DNA of 64,000 bases from Nitrosomonas sp. GTDB lineage: Bacteria; Pseudomonadota; Gammaproteobacteria; Burkholderiales; Nitrosomonadaceae. The number at the start of each line of letters is the position of its first letter. The first letter of the stretch is position 1. The position numbers and the translations under genes were made by a program. Under the pieces are notes generated by a model. That model saw nothing but the letters and a program-made list of their open reading frames with translations. It did no database searches and was not told where the DNA came from. Shown here in pieces: positions 48,032 to 57,857 of the stretch. The stretch spans positions 1 to 64,000 of the forward strand of contig JAJSDU010000005.1 of assembly GCA_028577615.1 (NCBI GenBank). Reading direction: 5' to 3'.

Positions 48032-48173
48032 CAGGGTGTTAAAAAATGTAACCGAGGCAGCCGATGCAAGGCAGGAACAGGCGAGAGGGCGGAGTTTATG
48101 TCTAGGATAAATGAGCATTTTGAGCCTGTTTTTAACGCTGTGGCGGCAACATAGGCAGTTTTTCAACACCCTG
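48032..48173 (+). repeat. Dispersed element with terminal inverted repeats, copy 2
   Basis: This 142-bp unit begins with CAGGGTGTTAAAAAA and ends with TTTTTCAACACCCTG, giving inverted termini of about 15 bp. Its interior is the reverse complement of copy 1 at 21952-22084 over most of its length. It starts at the base after the thrB stop codon. It encodes nothing; a MITE-like or REP-like element is the best description. Confidence 0.75.
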
Positions 48174-48254
48174 AACTGTAAGTCTTGTTTTTAGCTTATC
48201 TATCATTAAAAAACGAAAAATCGTCATATCGAACTTAACACTGGAGAAGTGCCC

Positions 48255-49283
48255 ATGGAAATTCGTCAAGTCAGCGCAATACATGGATGGTATTGGATCG
48301 TCCAAGGCTTCCAAATGTTTCGCAAAGCGCCAATGGTCTGGATGTTGATTTGTTTCATTCCTTTTCTGATCGTTGTTACGCTTTCCCTGCTGATCCCTAT
48401 GGCCGGGCCGCTGATTTTCATGCTCATCGCGCCGGTTTTTCTGGCTGGCATCATGGTAGCCTGCCGCGATCAGGAGCAAGGCCGGCAAATCGAAGTGTCG
48501 CATTTGTTCATCGGGTTCAAAACCCGTACAGCGCCACTCATCACCGTTGGCGGCATTTTTCTGGTCGGGCTGGTGATTATCTACAGCGTGTTTCTATCGA
48601 CCGGCGGCAGCGATCTGATCGCCATGCTGGAACGGGGCAAACGTTACGACAGCAGTGAAATAGGCGGTATATCCAGCAACATTCTGTCTTCCTTTCTGAT
48701 GGTTATTCTGCTGCAGATTCCACTGCTGATGGCTTTCATTTTTTCTCCGGTATTGATCATCCTGCACAATTTCTCGCCGCTTAACGCCATGAAAAAAAGT
48801 TTCCAGGCGTGCATACGGAATATCATTCCTTTCTTCGTTTACAACATTATTCTGAATTTATTGTCCATTATCGTTCTGCTGGTGCCTTATATCGGGCTCG
48901 TCATACTGAGCCCCGTCCTTTTTGCGTCGATCTATGTCAGTTATAAGGAAATTCTGCTCGGCGAGCCGGTCAAGGTGCCCGCTGACGATTACTATTCCGC
49001 GGCGGATTATCAAAAAGCAACCTGGTCAAACAGCGGGGAAGAATCCGTCAGACAAGCGCAGGAGACTGCTCCTGCGGCAAAAGAGACGACAAAGGATAGA
49101 ACGGAACAGGCCGCCCGCGTTGAAAAGAAGACGGAAATACTTGAAGGCGATATCGTGCAGTGTTATCAGTGCGATATTCTGATTCCGAGGGAAGAAGCCA
49201 TTCGCTTTGACGGTAAATACTTTTGCAGCGGAGAACATTTCCAGGCGTATCAGGACAGCATGTCAGCCAGATCGAAGGAATAA
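48255..49283 (+). CDS. BPSS1780-family membrane protein with C-terminal zinc-finger-like tail
   Basis: This 342-residue protein has about five to six transmembrane helices between residues 20 and 225 and begins MEIRQVSAIHGWYWIVQGFQMFRKAP, typical of the BPSS1780 family. A charged linker (about 240-290) leads to a short domain with CYQC and, after about 20 residues, CSGEH, a likely treble-clef or zinc-ribbon site similar to small PP0621-like proteins. The role is unknown. ATG 48255 is preferred to GTG 48249 for spacing from GGAG. Confidence 0.75.
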   Translation: MEIRQVSAIHGWYWIVQGFQMFRKAPMVWMLICFIPFLIVVTLSLLIPMAGPLIFMLIAPVFLAGIMVACRDQEQGRQIEVSHLFIGFKTRTAPLITVGGIFLVGLVIIYSVFLSTGGSDLIAMLERGKRYDSSEIGGISSNILSSFLMVILLQIPLLMAFIFSPVLIILHNFSPLNAMKKSFQACIRNIIPFFVYNIILNLLSIIVLLVPYIGLVILSPVLFASIYVSYKEILLGEPVKVPADDYYSAADYQKATWSNSGEESVRQAQETAPAAKETTKDRTEQAARVEKKTEILEGDIVQCYQCDILIPREEAIRFDGKYFCSGEHFQAYQDSMSARSKE

Positions 49284-49507
49284 GCTTTTCTGCTTATTGC
49301 ACGCGCTGTGCCGATACGTTTTTCGATAATCTATCTGTTACACACCTTCTCCTGTCGTGCAAAATGGCAGGGGAGGGTAGCAAAGATTATAAAAACCACA
49401 AACTTTCAATAACCTGTAGAACGTGATGCGGATAAAGGAAAAATACAGCGCTGCAATCGCTCTCCGGCGGAAAGACTTGTTGCGCTGACAATGCCAATCG
49501 CCGGGTT

Positions 49508-49921
49508 TTATTGCCTTTTGTCGTCAGGTGATTTCCTGCTTTCTTTGATAATCGTGGTTTCTTCGATAATCTCGGCGTCTTCGACGCGATCGGCTCTGCT
49601 GTACTGATCGGTCTGCGCGTTAAATCCCTGTTGCCGGTCATCCGGCGCTGTGCCGGTTTCCTGCTGCATGTTCCGTCTGAATTTACGGCGCAGCCACCAG
49701 ATGCGCAAGCCGATAATGATGGCAATCAGTGAAAACAGTGCAACAAAAATGGTGAAAAAGAACACGCCCAGCACTGCCAGCAAGGCCAGCACCGGAATCA
49801 TGATAATCAACGCCACCCAGCGGTTGATGGGTGATGGCGGCGGTGTGCCTGGTGAATCCGTTCCCTGCTGCTCGTAACTCGAAATTTTCCGGATTATGAT
49901 TTTGCGGTGTTCGTCATTCAT
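49508..49921 (-). CDS. Small membrane protein of unknown function
   Basis: This 137-residue protein has two hydrophobic helices (about 35-55 and 57-75), a basic stop (RRKFRRN) and an acidic, disordered C-terminus. I do not recognise a family. The start overlaps the pepP stop by 4 bp, so it is translated together with PepP. The 224 bp between this gene and the preceding convergent gene contain only weak stem-loops. Confidence 0.7.
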   Translation of the reverse strand: MNDEHRKIIIRKISSYEQQGTDSPGTPPPSPINRWVALIIMIPVLALLAVLGVFFFTIFVALFSLIAIIIGLRIWWLRRKFRRNMQQETGTAPDDRQQGFNAQTDQYSRADRVEDAEIIEETTIIKESRKSPDDKRQ

Positions 49922-51225
49922 CGCATTAACTCCTCTATTTCATTGACTGTCTTCGGTACGCCGGCAGTCAGTACTTCGTTTCCTTCAGATGTAATCAGCA
50001 CATCATCTTCGATACGCACGCCGATATTCCAGAAAGCCTGCGGTACATTCTCAGCCGGACGGATATAGCAGCCTGGCTCCACTGTCAGCGTCATGCCCGC
50101 CTGCAATGTCCGCCATTCGCCGTGCTGCTTGTATTCTCCGGCATCATGCACATCCATGCCGAGCCAGTGTCCCGTGCGATGCATGTAGAACCGTTTGTAA
50201 TCCTCCGATTCCAGCACGGCGTCAACACTGCCCTGGCACAATCCGAAATCGACAAATCCCTGTGCCAGAACGTTCAACGCCGCCTGATGCGGATCATTCC
50301 ACGAATTACCCGGTCTGGCCTGGTCTATCGCCGCCTGCTGAGCAGCCAGGACCAGTTCATAAATATCTTTCTGTGCGGGAGAGTATCGGCCATTGACCGG
50401 GAATGTCCGCGTGATATCCGCGGCATAGCCGTCAAGTTCGCAACCTGCGTCAATCAGCAATAAATCGCCAGCATTCAGTTGTGCGCTGTTATCGATATAG
50501 TGCAGTATACAGGCATTGGCGCCGCCCGCCACGATGGAGGTATACGCAGGCGCCTGCGCGCCGTGCCGGCGAAAAACATGCAACAGCTCGGCTTCGATTT
50601 CGTATTCAAACTTGCCCGGTTTTGTCGCCTGCATCGCAACACAATGCGCCTGTGCGGAAATCCCGGCGGCGCGGCGCATGGTTTGCAGTTCATGCGCGTC
50701 CTTGATCAGACGCATCTCATCGAGTATCGTGCGGTAATCACTGATCTGATGCGGTGCGGTCACGCCACTGCGGCTTTGCGCGCGCACCGTATTGATCCAT
50801 CCGGCGATGCGCCGCTCCCAGGCGGGATCATGGCCTATGGTGGAATAAACGACGGGCTGATCCGCGAATAACCTGGGCAGCAGGTCATCCAGCTGCGCAA
50901 CGGCATAGGTTTCATCGAAGCCGAATGTTTCCCGGGCGAGCAATGGGCCGTACCGGAAACCATCCCATATTTCTCTTTCCACATCTTTATCGCGGCAGAA
51001 CAGAATATGCCTGGCCGGTGTTTTTTCGGATGCGGCGACGATCACCAGCACCGCTTCCGGTTCGCCGAATCCGGTTAAATAGTAAAAATAGCTGTCGAAA
51101 CGATAGGGATAATGCGCATCCCGGTTACGCAGCTGCTCGGGCGCTGTCGGAATGACTGCCACACCGCTGTTCATGTTCGACGCCAGTTGTGCGCGTCGGG
51201 TTAGATACTGTTCCATTGTTGTCAT
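49918..51225 (-). CDS. pepP: Xaa-Pro aminopeptidase
   Basis: This 435-residue PepP removes N-terminal residues preceding proline. It has the N-terminal AMP_N domain (about 1-150) and a pita-bread metallopeptidase domain. The dimanganese ligands are expected in LIDAGCELDGYAADITRTFPV (two Asp), HRTGHWLGMDVHD (His), and the two Glu of TVEPGCYI and GVRIEDDVLI. In many betaproteobacteria it sits with ubiquinone genes; here it lies downstream of murU by 27 bp. Confidence 0.96.
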   Translation of the reverse strand: MTTMEQYLTRRAQLASNMNSGVAVIPTAPEQLRNRDAHYPYRFDSYFYYLTGFGEPEAVLVIVAASEKTPARHILFCRDKDVEREIWDGFRYGPLLARETFGFDETYAVAQLDDLLPRLFADQPVVYSTIGHDPAWERRIAGWINTVRAQSRSGVTAPHQISDYRTILDEMRLIKDAHELQTMRRAAGISAQAHCVAMQATKPGKFEYEIEAELLHVFRRHGAQAPAYTSIVAGGANACILHYIDNSAQLNAGDLLLIDAGCELDGYAADITRTFPVNGRYSPAQKDIYELVLAAQQAAIDQARPGNSWNDPHQAALNVLAQGFVDFGLCQGSVDAVLESEDYKRFYMHRTGHWLGMDVHDAGEYKQHGEWRTLQAGMTLTVEPGCYIRPAENVPQAFWNIGVRIEDDVLITSEGNEVLTAGVPKTVNEIEELMR

Positions 51226-51252
51226 AAAAAATTACTGTTCAGTCTTAATCCG

Positions 51253-51981
51253 TCAGTCGTTATCCGCGCGCCGTCCGGTCAATTGTCTGTCGAGTTGCCG
51301 CAGGCGTTCCGGCGTGCCAACATCTTCCCAGATGCCTGAAAAATACTCGCCCGTGACTTTCCGTTCCGTAATCGCCGCGCGCAAAAGCGGCGCCAGTTTT
51401 TCCGGCCGTCCCGGCGCTACACCGTTGAATAAAACGGGATGGTAGACGCCGATACCGCTGAACGTCAGTTGTTTTTCGTCAGTCAATTCAACGGTTCCAT
51501 TATTTAATGCAAAGTCGCCCGCTACATGATGCGCCGGATTATCCACCAGCACCAGATGCGCCAGCCGGTCAGCGTTGCCGCACAGCAGCGCCTGCAGAAC
51601 CGGCAGCAGGCGCGTATAGTCGAATTCGCAGTACACATCGGCATTGACCACCAGAAACGGCCTGCCGGAATTGGTGTTGGTGCCCGTCAATAGCGGCATG
51701 GCGTTCGCGATGCCGCCCGCCGTTTCCAGCACCACATGTTCGGGCGAATACAGGATATGCGCGCCATAGCGCTGGCCATCGCCTAACGCATGTTCAATCA
51801 TTTCGCCCAGATAAGCGTGATTGATCACGAGATGGGTAAAACCGGCCCTTGCAAGACGAATGATCTGGTGTTCAATCAGCATCCGGTTGCCCGCCATGAG
51901 CAGAGGCTTTGGCCTGCTGTCGGTCAGCGGACGCATGCGCTCTCCGCGTCCCGCAGCCAGAATCATCGCCTTAAATCGCAT
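51253..51981 (-). CDS. murU: N-acetylmuramate alpha-1-phosphate uridylyltransferase (MurU)
   Basis: This 242-residue nucleotidyltransferase has [23 protein letters not shown] and the metal-site VVNADVY. With AmgK directly upstream it forms the MurNAc recycling pathway that bypasses de novo UDP-MurNAc synthesis and is associated with fosfomycin tolerance in pseudomonads. Without that neighbour it would be called mannose-1-phosphate guanylyltransferase-like. A TTG start at 52014 would overlap the amgK stop; the ATG at 51981 places the motif at the N-terminus as in the family. Confidence 0.88.
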   Translation of the reverse strand: MRFKAMILAAGRGERMRPLTDSRPKPLLMAGNRMLIEHQIIRLARAGFTHLVINHAYLGEMIEHALGDGQRYGAHILYSPEHVVLETAGGIANAMPLLTGTNTNSGRPFLVVNADVYCEFDYTRLLPVLQALLCGNADRLAHLVLVDNPAHHVAGDFALNNGTVELTDEKQLTFSGIGVYHPVLFNGVAPGRPEKLAPLLRAAITERKVTGEYFSGIWEDVGTPERLRQLDRQLTGRRADND

Positions 51982-52010
51982 GGCGGAAAATGCAGCCTGT
52001 TGCCAGGCTG

Positions 52011-53021
52011 TCAAAAGGTGTAGCCGACTTTCTGCGCCGGAGTGTTGTCTTCAAGTTCATCGAGTAGCCCAAGCATGGGGCGCAATTCCTGATAGCGCTC
52101 GCACGCCTTGCGCAGATAATGCATCACGCGCGGCATGTCATTCAAATACGCAGCCTTGCCATCACGGTAACATAGCCGCGCGAAAATGCCGAGCACTTTG
52201 ATATGGCGTTGCACACCCATCCATTCAAAATCGCGGTAGAATTCGCCAAAATCACCCGTTACCGGCAACCCCGCCTTGCGTGCTTTTTCCCAGTAACGAA
52301 TCGCCCAGTCGAGAATGCATTCTTCATCCCATTGGATATAGGCATCCTTTAACAGGGACACCAGATCGTAGGTGATCGGACCGGCAACCGCGTCCTGGAA
52401 ATCGAGTACGCCCGGATTGGGCGTGGTCACCATGAGATTGCGCGAATGATAATCGCGATGCACGAACACGCGCGGCTGTGCAAGATTATTCCGTACGATG
52501 CGAACGAATGTCTGTTTCAGAACGGCGTTCTGATCATCCGTCAATGCAGTCTGCAAGTGGCGCGCCACATACCAGTCCGGAAAAAGACCGAGCTCAAGGC
52601 GCAGCAGTTTTTCATCATACGCGGGCAGACTCTCCAGCTGCCGGATCAGTTGCATCTGCACCAGCGCATCGGTTGCGGCTGTGTAAAGGTTGTTCGCGGT
52701 TTCCGGTTCACGGTTCAGCGCCTGCAGATAAGTCGTACCGCCAAGATCGGACAGCAATAAAAATCCCTGCGCGGCATCGCGTGCAATGATATCGGGCACA
52801 TGAACCGCGCCGGCCAGCAACTGCGCCACATGTACGAAAGGCGTGCAGTCTTCGTGCTCCGGCGGTGCATCCATGGCAATCCAGGTTTTATCTCCGGATG
52901 TCACGCGGAAATACCGTCTGAAACTCGCATCCGCGGATGCCGGCGCCACGGTAAAGGCTTGTCCGGGTAATTGCATTTGTAGCCAGTTCTCAAGTAACTG
53001 CAAACGATCCATGTTAATCAC
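52011..53021 (-). CDS. amgK: N-acetylmuramate/N-acetylglucosamine 1-kinase (AmgK)
   Basis: This 336-residue APH-fold kinase phosphorylates MurNAc at the anomeric hydroxyl. It has the [13 protein letters not shown]-terminal motif, catalytic [14 protein letters not shown] and metal-binding [12 protein letters not shown]. The order amgK-murU is as in Pseudomonas, where lptD lies divergently; here ubiK is next instead. Confidence 0.9.
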   Translation of the reverse strand: MINMDRLQLLENWLQMQLPGQAFTVAPASADASFRRYFRVTSGDKTWIAMDAPPEHEDCTPFVHVAQLLAGAVHVPDIIARDAAQGFLLLSDLGGTTYLQALNREPETANNLYTAATDALVQMQLIRQLESLPAYDEKLLRLELGLFPDWYVARHLQTALTDDQNAVLKQTFVRIVRNNLAQPRVFVHRDYHSRNLMVTTPNPGVLDFQDAVAGPITYDLVSLLKDAYIQWDEECILDWAIRYWEKARKAGLPVTGDFGEFYRDFEWMGVQRHIKVLGIFARLCYRDGKAAYLNDMPRVMHYLRKACERYQELRPMLGLLDELEDNTPAQKVGYTF

Positions 53022-53294
53022 TCGTGCTTTGAAAAACTTTTGAAGATGACCCTGCCGTCAATTCCTGTTACGATCAAAATTATTTTGGTATATTGAATAA
53101 AACAAAAAAATAACAGATTTTCAGCTGCTGCTTATCCTTGATCATTGCCTTGCATCGCGTTTTACCGTTGTTTTTGTCACTGCCGGATATGCAGGTACAT
53201 CAAGCGTAATAAAACCAGTATTTTATCACGCCACATGCGGGGCGAAGATGATTCCGGATTCAACAGCTATCGCAACATCATCCATGGAGAAAAA

Positions 53295-53648
53295 ATGCTT
53301 AACAAAAATATCATTGAAGAAATCAATTCGAAAGTCAGCGAAATTCTGCAGAACAGTCCGGCAAAAGATGTTGAACGGAATGTGCGCGCGGCGTTATCCG
53401 GTGTTTTCTCCCGGCTGGATCTCGTCACGCGGGATGAGTTTGACGTGCAGCAGAATGTTTTGCAGCGTACGCGGGAAAAATTAACCCAGCTCGAAGCCAA
53501 AGTTGCCGAGCTGGAGCAACGGCTCGGTATCAGCAACACCGGCAATGGAACGACAGCCGCCGGCGCGTTCCGGGCGCAACCGGACTCCACGCAGGGTCAG
53601 GATGCAACTGCGCAAAGCGCCGAGGCATCGCCGTCAAATGCGACGTGA
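53295..53648 (+). CDS. ubiK: Ubiquinone biosynthesis accessory factor UbiK
   Basis: This 117-residue BMFP/YqiC-family protein has an N-terminal amphipathic helix, a middle domain with NVRAALSGVFSRLDLVTRDEFDVQQ, and a C-terminal coiled coil (VLQRTREKLTQLEAKVAELEQRL) followed by a disordered tail. UbiK trimers aid the aerobic ubiquinone-synthesis complex with UbiJ. The ATG at 53295 follows GGAGA and is preferred to the longer frame at 53145. The 273 bp upstream, divergent from amgK, hold no gene. Confidence 0.9.
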   Translation: MLNKNIIEEINSKVSEILQNSPAKDVERNVRAALSGVFSRLDLVTRDEFDVQQNVLQRTREKLTQLEAKVAELEQRLGISNTGNGTTAAGAFRAQPDSTQGQDATAQSAEASPSNAT

Positions 53649-53727
53649 TGCGTCCGCCTGTTTCAAAGTTCATCCGCTCATGATCCCTTGAGGAATCATG
53701 GACGCTGACGGCTGACCGCGCACGTCA

Positions 53728-55233
53728 ATGCCGCTCGCTGTGTTGTACAGCCGCGCACTGGCCGGCATGCATGCGCCGCTGGTTACGGTTGAAACGCATA
53801 TCGCCAATGGTCTGCCGAGTTTTACCATCGTCGGCCTGCCGGAAACCGAAGTCAAGGAAAGCCGCGATCGCGTGCGCGCCGCGCTGCAAACCGCGCACTT
53901 CAAAATTCCAGCGCAGCGCATCACCGTCAATCTGGCGCCCGCCGACCTGCCCAAGGAAAGCGGCCGTTTTGATCTGCCGATAGCGCTGGGCATTCTGGCG
54001 GCTTCCGGACAAATCCCCGCCGATGCGCTCGACCGCTATGAATGGGCTGGGGAGCTCGCGCTGACAGGCGAATTGCGGCCGATACACGGCGCGCTGGCCA
54101 TGACCTACAGCGCGGCGCAGTCGGGCCGCAGTTTTGTTCTGCCGCAGCAGAATGCGGCTGAGGCGGCGCTGGTCAAACAGGCGAAAATCTATGCCGCGCA
54201 GTCTTTACTGCAAATCTGTTCGCATCTGACCGGCGATGCGCCGTTGCCGGCGTATCACCATCCGCCGGAAAAGCAGGGCGTCATCCCGGATTATCCCGAT
54301 ATGGATGAGGTCAAGGGACAGACGCAGGTTAAGCGCGCGCTGGAAATCGCCGCCGCCGGAAGCCACAGCCTGCTGATGATCGGCCCGCCCGGCACCGGGA
54401 AATCGATGCTGGCGGCGCGTTTTCCGGGTATCCTGCCGCCGATGACCGAAGCGGAAGCGCTGGAATCGGCGGCCATCCAGTCGCTCGGTCACGGCGGTTT
54501 CGATATCCGCAACTGGAAACGCAGACCCTATCGCGCACCGCATCACACTGCATCAGGCGTGGCGCTGGTCGGCGGCGGCAGCCATCCGCGCCCCGGCGAA
54601 ATCTCGCTGGCCATGCACGGCGTCCTGTTTCTGGACGAACTCGCCGAGTTCGACCGCAAGGTGCTGGAAGTGTTACGCGAACCGCTCGAATCCGGCAGGA
54701 TCACCATTTCGCGCGCAGCGCGTCAGGCCGAATTCCCCGCGCGTTTCCAGCTGATTGCCGCAATGAATCCCTGTCCCTGCGGTTATCTGGGACACGCTTC
54801 CGGCAAATGCCATTGCACGCCGGATCAGATTGCCCGCTACCGCGCGCGGATTTCCGGCCCGCTGCTCGATCGCATCGACCTGCAGATCGAAGTGCCCGCC
54901 GTGCCGCAGGAAGAATTGATGCGCCAGCAGACAGCCGGCGAGAAAAGCGAAGCCATCCGGCGGCGTATCGAAAAATCCTACCGGAAACAAATCGACCGCC
55001 AGGGAAAAGCCAACAATCAATTGAGCGTCAAGGAAATCGACCGGTTCTGCGCGCCTGATCCGGACAGCGAAAACCTGCTCAAGCAGGCCATCGCCCGCCT
55101 GAACCTGTCCGCCCGCGCGTATCACCGCATTTTGAAAGTCGCGCGCACCATCGCGGATTTGTCGGATGCGGATAAAATCGGTAAACAGCATATCGCTGAA
55201 GCCATTCAGTACCGGCGGATGGACAAGCACTAG
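53728..55233 (+). CDS. comM: ComM/YifB-family Mg chelatase-like helicase
   Basis: This 501-residue protein has an N-terminal Lon-protease-like fold (about 1-165) and an AAA+ Mg-chelatase domain with Walker A GPPGTGKSM, Walker B GVLFLDEL and the zinc-like cysteines CPCGYLGHASGKCHC. ComM is a hexameric helicase that promotes branch migration of incoming single-stranded DNA during natural transformation and is also found in non-competent species. It is codirectional with ubiK. Base composition is more GC-rich than neighbouring genes. Confidence 0.93.
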   Translation: MPLAVLYSRALAGMHAPLVTVETHIANGLPSFTIVGLPETEVKESRDRVRAALQTAHFKIPAQRITVNLAPADLPKESGRFDLPIALGILAASGQIPADALDRYEWAGELALTGELRPIHGALAMTYSAAQSGRSFVLPQQNAAEAALVKQAKIYAAQSLLQICSHLTGDAPLPAYHHPPEKQGVIPDYPDMDEVKGQTQVKRALEIAAAGSHSLLMIGPPGTGKSMLAARFPGILPPMTEAEALESAAIQSLGHGGFDIRNWKRRPYRAPHHTASGVALVGGGSHPRPGEISLAMHGVLFLDELAEFDRKVLEVLREPLESGRITISRAARQAEFPARFQLIAAMNPCPCGYLGHASGKCHCTPDQIARYRARISGPLLDRIDLQIEVPAVPQEELMRQQTAGEKSEAIRRRIEKSYRKQIDRQGKANNQLSVKEIDRFCAPDPDSENLLKQAIARLNLSARAYHRILKVARTIADLSDADKIGKQHIAEAIQYRRMDKH

Positions 55234-55412
55234 CACTAGCTCCAGTCAATGCTTGATATACTGTCAAAGTGTGATATTTCAGGAATGCATTCTGGATGAC
55301 GCCGCTCCGATTGATGCTTTATCATTGAATTGTGCAATGAATTGGAATATTGCGCTGTATCTATTGTTTGCGTATAGAGGGCATTTTTTTCCATAAACGG
55401 AATTGATCATTT

Positions 55413-55709
55413 ATGAATATCTACATAAGAACCAAACTATTAATCATTCTGGGTGCTGCTGTTACCGGTTGCACTACGACAGCGGATAAAGCCGAAACAC
55501 TCGACCAGCTCGGCCATTACAGCGCCGGACATCTGATTGCCTGCGATGCGGCGCAATGGGTGAGTGCCGAAGTCGCCATCAGGCACACGATGGATTTTGC
55601 GCGTGCGCGTGAGGAACTTCAACATCCCGGCCAGTGCGGGCCGGGATGCATGAGGGATCTGGAATCCTGGCAGCGGGGCGCCGAGAAAGGCGCTTTATGC
55701 CGGCAATGA
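55413..55709 (+). CDS. Small putative lipoprotein
   Basis: This 98-residue protein has a short signal peptide and lipobox VTGC, which would place acylated Cys at residue 20. Four further cysteines occur in the C-terminal part (DAAQW preceded by C, then QCGPGC and LCRQ), suggesting disulfides or metal. No family is recognised. Confidence 0.6.
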   Translation: MNIYIRTKLLIILGAAVTGCTTTADKAETLDQLGHYSAGHLIACDAAQWVSAEVAIRHTMDFARAREELQHPGQCGPGCMRDLESWQRGAEKGALCRQ

Positions 55710-55711
55710 AC

Positions 55712-55731
55712 AACCGGTTAAAACCGGTTTC
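55712..55731. terminator. Short hairpin between convergent genes
   Basis: AACCGG (55712-55717) pairs with CCGGTT (55724-55729), followed by one further T. It lies between the lipoprotein gene and bolA. The stem is short, so confidence is low. Confidence 0.35.
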
Positions 55732-55750
55732 ATACCAGAGCAGGCGCCGC

Positions 55751-56080
55751 TTATCCAGCCGGTTCACTGTGCTTGCGGGATGATCCGCCGAGACAGGGCG
55801 GAGAATCATGCACCGCTTCATCCCTGTCAGCCCATTCCGCGGGTGTCATGGTGTTTAAAACCAGCGCATGAATGGAGCGCAGCTCATCGGCAAGCATGGC
55901 ATTGACCATCCGGTGGCGCGCAACAAGCCTTTTGCCTTCAAACGCGTCAGCGACGATAATTACCTTGAAATGCGATTCCGAGCCTTTGGGCACATTGTGC
56001 TTGTAGCTCTCATTGATGACTTCCAGAAAATGCGGCTGCAAAACCTGAAGTTTGTTTTCGATGACATTTTTAATCAGCAT
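55751..56080 (-). CDS. bolA: BolA family protein
   Basis: This 109-residue BolA has the class II KH-like fold, with ESYKHNVPKGSESHFKVIIVADAFEGKRLVARHRMVNAML as the family signature and the conserved His (ARHRMV). BolA proteins work with monothiol glutaredoxins in iron-sulfur and iron handling, which suits the SUF operon a few kb away, and also affect transcription. The ATG at 56080 is preferred to 56101. Confidence 0.9.
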   Translation of the reverse strand: MLIKNVIENKLQVLQPHFLEVINESYKHNVPKGSESHFKVIIVADAFEGKRLVARHRMVNAMLADELRSIHALVLNTMTPAEWADRDEAVHDSPPCLGGSSRKHSEPAG

Positions 56081-56192
56081 GGTGGCGGTTCCTAAAACCA
56101 CTTATATTACCGGCTGGGCCCTGATTGGCAATAGCCTTGTTAATTTGTTTATTTGCATCTGATATCAACTACTCATAGCTACAGGAAATAAC

Positions 56193-56768
56193 ATGATAAA
56201 AATCATCGGTATCGCAGGAAGCCTGCGCAAACAGTCATACAATACCGCATTGCTGCACGCCGCCGCGCAATTGCTGCCGGAACATGCCGTCCTCGAGATT
56301 GCGACAATCCGGGATATTCCGCTCTATAACGAAGATATCGAAACCACCGAAGGCGTTCCACAGGCGGTCAGCCTGTTGCAGGAACGTATCGCCGCGTCGG
56401 ATGCGCTGCTGCTGGCCACGCCGGAATATAACCATTCCATGCCGGGCGTGTTGAAAAACGCAATCGACTGGCTGTCACGCCCGCCGGAGCAGATTCAGCG
56501 GGTATTCAGCGAGCGTCCCGTGGCGGTGATCGGCGCCACGCCGGGTGGATTCGGCACCATGCTGTCGCAAAATGCCTGGCTGCCGGTATTCCGCAGGCTG
56601 GGCATGCGCCCCTGGCTCGGTGAAAAAATCATGCTCTCCAAAGCGCAGCATGTTTTTAGTGAAGACGGTGCGATACAGGATGAAGCCGTGCGCAAACAGC
56701 TTGCGAGTTTTCTTGCCGGGTTTGTTGCCTTTGTCCGAACAAATCGGCTTGGTGCTGGTGGAAAATAA
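56193..56768 (+). CDS. NADPH-dependent FMN reductase/quinone reductase
   Basis: This 191-residue flavodoxin-like protein has GIAGSLRKQSYNTALL (FMN phosphate loop) and ATPEYNHSMPGVLKNAIDWLSRP, the SsuE/ArsH/ChrR-type signature. It reduces flavin, quinones or metals such as chromate using NAD(P)H. The physiological substrate cannot be set. CAGGAA precedes the ATG. Confidence 0.88.
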   Translation: MIKIIGIAGSLRKQSYNTALLHAAAQLLPEHAVLEIATIRDIPLYNEDIETTEGVPQAVSLLQERIAASDALLLATPEYNHSMPGVLKNAIDWLSRPPEQIQRVFSERPVAVIGATPGGFGTMLSQNAWLPVFRRLGMRPWLGEKIMLSKAQHVFSEDGAIQDEAVRKQLASFLAGFVAFVRTNRLGAGGK

Positions 56769-56896
56769 TCTGATCCGGCTTGATTGGCTGGTTCGCTAGA
56801 TCGGATAAATCTGGTAACTGGCTTGTTAAGATTCCAGTTTGATATCACATATGCGACTAAGCTTGAAGTTAATCCGACACGATTCCGCGCTTCCTG

Positions 56897-57766
56897 TTAT
56901 ATGTTAGAGCCTTTCTCATATCCAGTTGAATATCGTTGTTTCAATTGGTCAATGGTTGCGCCAAATAAACCCGTAACCGATGAATAATCGGTGACTGGAG
57001 ACTTTTCTAACATGGCAAGTAGTTTTTTATTTCCGTTGTTAGAATAGTTCAAAACAGAACCATACCTTTTGAGTCTTTCAGAATTTATATGAGTTTTTAC
57101 ATACATCGAAAAATTGGCAAGAAAATCATCCAACTCAATAATCAAATCATCGGTTAATGTTATAACCTTCTCAGTTAGGTCAACCAGCGAGCCGAAATTA
57201 GCCTTGCCCACGCATTCAAATATTTGCTCACAACTGACATTTGCAAATGCTTGTGTGGAATATTTTTGCACAATTTTTTCTTTGATCGGTCTTTCAATTT
57301 CGTTCCGCTTTAACCATAGCTCTTGCACATAGTTGTAGTTATGTATCATGGTTCTAATTCTTGGTATTGAGCTCCACTTTGGATATTCGTCACTTGGTTG
57401 TTTTGGCACCAAAAAGGAAAGCCGAGAAAAGTCCTCAACGATAGGTTGGGCGGTAAATAGAATTGTTGGTATTGCAGCTGTTCTTTGAATGGGATTATTC
57501 GTTAAATTACCATGATAATTTTGTTTGATTGAGATAAGGTTTGACCTTGCTTCATCAGCGAGCAACGTCCATTTATTAGCAGTATCCATTTTTTCCTTTT
57601 CAATTTTTATATCTTCTTGGTATCGAAAAGATTTGTAAGCAATTCCAGCGCCCAGTAATGATGTAAAAAAAGCGCTGGCTATGGGGAATATGTAATCTTT
57701 GAAAATGCTACCTTCCTGCCCCAAGCTCTCTATTGCATTTGCTATAAGTTCAGTTTCGTTGTGCAT
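56897..57766 (-). CDS. Hypothetical membrane-anchored protein, AT-rich
   Basis: This 289-residue protein (ATG 57766; a GTG at 57796 would add ten residues) has one or two hydrophobic segments near residues 24-45 (IFPIASAFFTSLLGAGIAYKSF), then a mostly helical soluble part rich in Asn, Lys and Ile. It matches no family I recognise. Its base composition is clearly more AT-rich than the flanking genes, suggesting acquisition by transfer. It sits alone between the FMN reductase gene and the SUF operon. Confidence 0.65.
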   Translation of the reverse strand: MHNETELIANAIESLGQEGSIFKDYIFPIASAFFTSLLGAGIAYKSFRYQEDIKIEKEKMDTANKWTLLADEARSNLISIKQNYHGNLTNNPIQRTAAIPTILFTAQPIVEDFSRLSFLVPKQPSDEYPKWSSIPRIRTMIHNYNYVQELWLKRNEIERPIKEKIVQKYSTQAFANVSCEQIFECVGKANFGSLVDLTEKVITLTDDLIIELDDFLANFSMYVKTHINSERLKRYGSVLNYSNNGNKKLLAMLEKSPVTDYSSVTGLFGATIDQLKQRYSTGYEKGSNI

Positions 57767-57818
57767 AGATTTTCTTGCCGTGTAAATTAATTGCACTTAT
57801 TACTTGAATCCAAGTGAT

Positions 57819-57857
57819 ATAAAATGTCGGATAACTTAGAATAAAATGTCATATAAC
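57819..57857 (-). promoter_or_regulatory. Direct repeats upstream of the orphan gene
   Basis: ATAAAATGTCGGATAAC (57819-57835) and ATAAAATGTCATATAAC (57841-57857) share 15 of 17 positions with a 22-bp period, about two helical turns. They lie 53-91 bp upstream of the orphan gene start, a typical operator position. The regulator is unknown. Confidence 0.45.

Noticed and set aside
56860..56910. Integron attC-like end next to the AT-rich orphan gene (GTTAGAGC)
   Set aside because: The paired R/L boxes and the imperfect palindrome of an attC site could not be found.
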